Assembly: GCA_947175455.1 (NCBI GenBank)
Contig: CAMWMW010000031.1
Location: 1 to 9,335 of the forward strand
Length of the DNA: 9,335 bases
Origin: an uncultured Porphyromonadaceae bacterium
GTDB taxonomy: Bacteria > Bacteroidota > Bacteroidia > Bacteroidales > Muribaculaceae
Reading direction: 5' to 3'
Positions 7,472-9,335 of the stretch are shown here, in pieces. The notes beneath the pieces were generated by a model. The model did not search any database, was not told the origin of the DNA, and saw only the letters and a list, made by a program, of their open reading frames with translations. A program made the position numbers and the translations under genes. Each line of letters begins with the position of its first letter. Positions within the stretch are counted from its first letter, which is position 1.

Positions 7472-8845
7472 TCAGCGCATAGCCTCGACTTCTTCTGTTG
7501 TCAGCGGTATTTTCTTTCCGAGACGGCGGGCTCCGTCAGCGGTTATCAGATAATCCTCTTCGTTGCGGATGCCGCCGAAGTCTCTCCATTTGTTGAGTTC
7601 GGAGTAGTTGATGAAATCTTCGAAGCGTTTCTCCGCTCCCCAGTAATCCATGAGTTCGGGAATGAAGTATACACCGGGTTCTATCGTCAGCACGAACCCT
7701 TCTTCAAGCGGGCGGGCGAGACGCAGGGACTTGCGTCCGAACTGTGTGCTTTTGGGCTTGCCGCCGTAACCTACCCATACTTCGCCGAGGTTTTCCATGT
7801 CATGCACATCGAGTCCCATCATGTGGCCGAGTCCGCAAGGGAAGAACATGGCGTGCGCTCCCGCCTTTACAGCCTCTTTCGGATCGCCTTTCATGATGCC
7901 GAGACCGCGGAGTCCGTCGCAGATGACTTCCGCGGCGTGTTCGTAAATCTCCACAAAGGGCTTGCCGGGGCGAAGGTCTGCCACGGCAGCCAGATGCGAT
8001 GCCACCTGGATGTCGTAGATAAGTTTCTGGCGTTCCGTGAATCTGCGTCCGGCGCAGATTGTTGAAGACATGTCGCCGGCATATCCTTCTGAAGTCTCGG
8101 CGCCTGCGTCTACCAGTAGCATGTCACCCTCTTTGATAATGTTGCCGTGATAATGGTTGTGGAGGGTTTCACCATGCACTGTGGCGATAGTGGGGAATGA
8201 AAGGGCACACCCGTTTGCCTGAGCCACTGCCTCCAGAGCCGCAGAAACCTCATACTCATGCATTCCGACACGCACCGCACGCGTTGCCTCGATATGCATG
8301 TCGGCTGTGACCCGGCAGGCTTTTTCTATTTCTTCGATTTCTTCGGGCTGCTTGTGGTTGCGTAGGTCTACCACTGCCTTGATAAGGTCGACAGAAGGCT
8401 TCTCGTTGCCGGGTTTGATGCCGAGCAGCTCGAAGAGCCTGAGTCTGTGGGTGTCACGATAGGGTGGCAGATAGTGTATTTTCTGCCCTGAAGCTACCGC
8501 CTTGTCAAGATACTTTTTAAGATCTGCCGAAGGGCGGGTGTCGGAGATTCCGGCAAGAGCCGCTTTCTCATGTATTGTGGGCTGGTTGCCCATCCATACG
8601 ATATGGTCGATTGTAAGCTCGTCGCCGAATATGATTTCGCGCCCGTTGTCTATGTCTATGATGGCGTTGAGTCCGGCGTACGGCTGCCCGAAGAAGTAGA
8701 GGAATGTGGAATCCTGACGGAAAGGATAGGTGTTGTCTTCATAGTTGACACCGCATTCGTCATTGCCGAAAAGCAGAACAAGTCCCGATCCTGTAGCGTT
8801 GCGGAGAGCTTCTCTTCGCCTGATATAAATTTCTTTATCGAACAT
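7472..8845 (-). CDS. Xaa-Pro aminopeptidase (M24B family, aminopeptidase P-like)
   Basis: A 457-residue cytoplasmic metallopeptidase that should remove N-terminal residues preceding proline. Residues 1-160 form the AMP N-terminal domain (YIRRREAL, LLFGNDE, RQDSTFLYFFG). The pita-bread catalytic domain follows from about 165. Its five-ligand dinuclear metal site is complete: LLVDAGAE (243-250, Asp246), YAGDMSST (255-262, Asp258), CGLGHMMGLDVHD (337-349, His341), LTIEPGVYF (386-394, Glu389) and GGIRNEEDYLIT (424-435, Glu429). Conserved HNHYH (229-233) lies just upstream. Length and order match PepP/aminopeptidase P rather than the shorter PepQ-type or methionine aminopeptidases. The ATG at 8845 follows an A/T-rich tract with no Shine-Dalgarno sequence, as is common in Bacteroidetes. 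It is the first gene of the run, directly downstream of the tRNA terminator, and the transporter gene follows by 32 nt. Confidence 0.95.
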   Translation of the reverse strand: MFDKEIYIRRREALRNATGSGLVLLFGNDECGVNYEDNTYPFRQDSTFLYFFGQPYAGLNAIIDIDNGREIIFGDELTIDHIVWMGNQPTIHEKAALAGISDTRPSADLKKYLDKAVASGQKIHYLPPYRDTHRLRLFELLGIKPGNEKPSVDLIKAVVDLRNHKQPEEIEEIEKACRVTADMHIEATRAVRVGMHEYEVSAALEAVAQANGCALSFPTIATVHGETLHNHYHGNIIKEGDMLLVDAGAETSEGYAGDMSSTICAGRRFTERQKLIYDIQVASHLAAVADLRPGKPFVEIYEHAAEVICDGLRGLGIMKGDPKEAVKAGAHAMFFPCGLGHMMGLDVHDMENLGEVWVGYGGKPKSTQFGRKSLRLARPLEEGFVLTIEPGVYFIPELMDYWGAEKRFEDFINYSELNKWRDFGGIRNEEDYLITADGARRLGKKIPLTTEEVEAMR

Positions 8846-8860
8846 AATATTTTTTTATTG

Positions 8861-8909
8861 AAAAAAGAAACCGATTTGAGGCTAAATTTAGCGTCACACC
8901 GGTTTCTTT
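8861..8909 (-). terminator. Intrinsic terminator downstream of tRNA-Gly
   Basis: Read on the minus strand, AAAGAAACCG (8909-8900) pairs perfectly with CGGTTTCTTT (8873-8864), and the T run continues to 8861. Between the arms lies a second palindrome, GCTAAATTTAGC (8892-8881), flanked by partly pairing 7-nt segments, so the whole 46 nt can fold as one long imperfect hairpin. The placement 8 nt after the tRNA 3' end fits a factor-independent terminator for the tRNA transcript. The hairpin also precedes the aminopeptidase start codon by only about 16 nt, so it could reduce read-through into that operon. Confidence 0.8.
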
Positions 8910-8917
8910 CATTGTAG

Positions 8918-8990
8918 AGCGGTAGGCGAGGCTCGAACTCGTGACCCTCAGCTTGGGAAGCTGATGCTCTACCAACTGAGCTACTACCGC
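8918..8990 (-). tRNA. tRNA-Gly, anticodon CCC
   Basis: A 73-nt cloverleaf on the minus strand. The acceptor stem GCGGTAG/CTACCGC has 7 perfect pairs; the D-arm is GCTC/GAGC with loop AGTTGGTA; the anticodon stem TCAGC/GCTGA encloses loop TTCCCAA, giving anticodon CCC (reads GGG, glycine). The variable loop is GGGTC and the T-loop TTCGAGC. The T-stem ACGAG/CTCGC has four pairs and an A-C mismatch at its base (49-65). The discriminator base is U, usual for bacterial tRNA-Gly. CCA is not encoded (the 3' flank is CTACAAT). It stands alone between its own promoter and terminator. Confidence 0.96.
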
Positions 8991-8996
8991 GTTTGT

Positions 8997-9012
8997 CGCG
9001 GCTGATGCCGCG
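8997..9012 (-). other. GC-rich hairpin in the tRNA 5' leader
   Basis: CGCGGC (9012-9007 on the minus strand) and GCCGCG (9002-8997) form a perfect 6-bp stem around the loop ATCA, 6 nt before the mature tRNA 5' end. It lies between the predicted start site and the tRNA and contrasts with the AT-rich surroundings. It is probably part of the precursor leader removed by RNase P. Confidence 0.6.
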
Positions 9013-9023
9013 CTTATCTGATG

Positions 9024-9054
9024 CAAAGTTATAAAAAAAATAAATTCCGGCAAA
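9024..9054 (-). promoter_or_regulatory. Bacteroidetes-type sigma-ABfr promoter for tRNA-Gly
   Basis: On the minus strand the -33 element TTTG (9054-9051) is followed by a 19-nt spacer and the -7 element TAACTTTG (9031-9024), a full match to the TTTG-N19-TAnnTTTG consensus of Bacteroides primary-sigma promoters. The spacer is T-rich. Transcription should begin near 9017-9019, about 28 nt before the tRNA. This is the only full match I found in the window, so it may also feed the operon beyond the terminator. Confidence 0.85.
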
Positions 9055-9089
9055 CCAAAACGCCTTATTTTTGAATACGAAGTTATTTA

Positions 9090-9108
9090 GAGTGTGTTTA
9101 CTTTTAAC
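9090..9108 (+). repeat. Left terminal inverted repeat
   Basis: GAGTGTGTTTACTTTTAAC, an exact reverse complement of 9264-9282. Pairing extends one more base (9089 with 9283), which is explained by the flanking TTA copies. Confidence 0.85.
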
Positions 9109-9119
9109 ACGAATTAAAG

Positions 9120-9278
9120 CTAAATGCGCTTCTTGAAATTCTTTAAGTCATCATAAAGTGTCTTTTTGGTGCTTTCAGCCAAGTCTCGGCAGTCGCAATG
9201 TGGCAATTGCTCCTTTCTCAACTCGCTGAAATCCCTCAAAAATCCATCTTTATGCTGACATAAGTTAAAAGTAAACAC
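9120..9278 (-). pseudogene. Short frame inside the inverted-repeat element, possible coding remnant
   Basis: An open frame of 52 codons runs almost the length of the element on the minus strand, from a GTG inside the right repeat (9278) to TAG at 9120. The frame is open further upstream, back to a TAA outside the element, but has no ATG. The peptide looks protein-like (FLRDFSELRKEQ, then HCDCRDLAEST and YDDLKNFKKRI) with charged residues and two nearby Cys. I do not recognise it. It may be a piece of a parent transposase or passenger gene left after internal deletion, or chance. Confidence 0.25.
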
Positions 9279-9282
9279 ACTC
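9264..9282 (-). repeat. Right terminal inverted repeat
   Basis: Reads GAGTGTGTTTACTTTTAAC on the minus strand, identical over 19 bases to the left end at 9090-9108. TTA follows immediately, matching the TTA before the left end. Confidence 0.85.
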
Positions 9283-9333
9283 TTAGAAACTGTTTAAATT
9301 TAATTCGAAATTTTTTATATAGTGAATCTTGTG
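9283..9333 (-). CDS. Possible C-terminal end of a gene entering from the right edge
   Basis: On the minus strand, 16 sense codons (HKIHYIKNFELNLNSF) run in from the right edge to a TAA at 9285-9283. That TAA is the reverse complement of the TTA flanking the inverted-repeat element, so the element would have inserted exactly at the stop codon without changing it. The stretch is short and AT-rich and could be chance. Such a basic, Asn-rich tail would suit a Bacteroidetes transposase C-terminus, but I cannot confirm this. Confidence 0.22.
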   Translation of the reverse strand, partial: HKIHYIKNFELNLNSF

Positions 9334-9335
9334 GC

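Larger units (their letters stand above)
9090..9282. mobile_element. Candidate MITE / internally deleted insertion sequence, 193 bp
   Basis: The element is bounded by perfect 19-bp terminal inverted repeats (9090-9108 and 9264-9282) and flanked by TTA on both sides (9087-9089 and 9283-9285), consistent with a 3-bp target duplication. The interior has no transposase-sized frame. A 3-bp TNA duplication and ends starting GAG would fit the IS1031-type branch of the IS5 family, but that assignment is an inference from general knowledge. It is inserted in AT-rich DNA about 36 bp upstream of the tRNA promoter -33 box. It could instead be an unrelated long hairpin. Confidence 0.65.

Noticed and set aside
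7448..8065. 205-codon plus-strand frame opposite the aminopeptidase
   Set aside because: The minus strand encodes a complete M24B enzyme here with all metal ligands; the plus-strand peptide is antisense shadow coding.
8835..9053. Open frame of 72 codons covering the tRNA
   Set aside because: Its core (VVAQLVEHQLPKL) is the well-known spurious translation of a tRNA gene, and it also runs through the terminator.
9066..9073. Plus-strand TATTTTTG matching the -7 consensus
   Set aside because: No TTTG lies at the right spacing upstream, no plus-strand gene follows, and the region is AT-rich, so a chance match is likely.
1..9335. CRISPR arrays, phage genes, toxin-antitoxin pairs, riboswitches
   Set aside because: I looked for regularly spaced repeats and for small paired genes on both strands and saw none.

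Overview
The window looks like a chromosomal segment from the phylum Bacteroidota, order Bacteroidales (possibly Muribaculaceae or a relative; the family is a guess). Three things point there: a type IX secretion system (T9SS) sortase PorU, a Rex repressor with Bacteroidetes-style variations, and a tRNA promoter that exactly matches the Bacteroidetes sigma-ABfr pattern (TTTG, 19 nt, TAnnTTTG).

Every gene I can support is on the minus strand, so transcription runs from right to left. From the right edge there is first an AT-rich stretch (about 9055-9335). It holds a 193-bp element with 19-bp perfect terminal inverted repeats and a TTA direct repeat on each side, and perhaps the last codons of a gene entering from beyond the window. 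Next come a clean promoter, a leader hairpin, a tRNA-Gly(CCC) gene and a strong hairpin with a U-tract. That hairpin ends only about 16 nt before a long, tightly packed gene series.

The series is, in order of transcription: an M24B Xaa-Pro aminopeptidase (8845-7472), an EamA/DMT transporter (7439-6525), a membrane-anchored GH25 lysozyme (6528-5797), PorU (5816-2373), Rex (2356-1709), a small FAH-fold protein (1673-1098), and a second PorU-like protein (1101 to beyond position 1). Gaps are 35 nt or less. The transporter/lysozyme and FAH-like/PorU-like junctions are ATGA stop-start overlaps, and the lysozyme/PorU pair overlaps by 20 nt, so co-transcription is likely.

The left half is the most interesting part. 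PorU is the cysteine-protease-fold sortase that attaches T9SS cargo to the cell surface. Here it is followed not by a porV-like gene but by a NADH/NAD+-sensing repressor, a FAH-family protein that has lost its metal ligands (a probable pseudoenzyme), and a paralogue of the PorU N-terminal region translationally coupled to that pseudoenzyme. The paralogue has no stop inside the window, so it is easily missed. The lysozyme could act on peptidoglycan during envelope assembly, but that link is inference.
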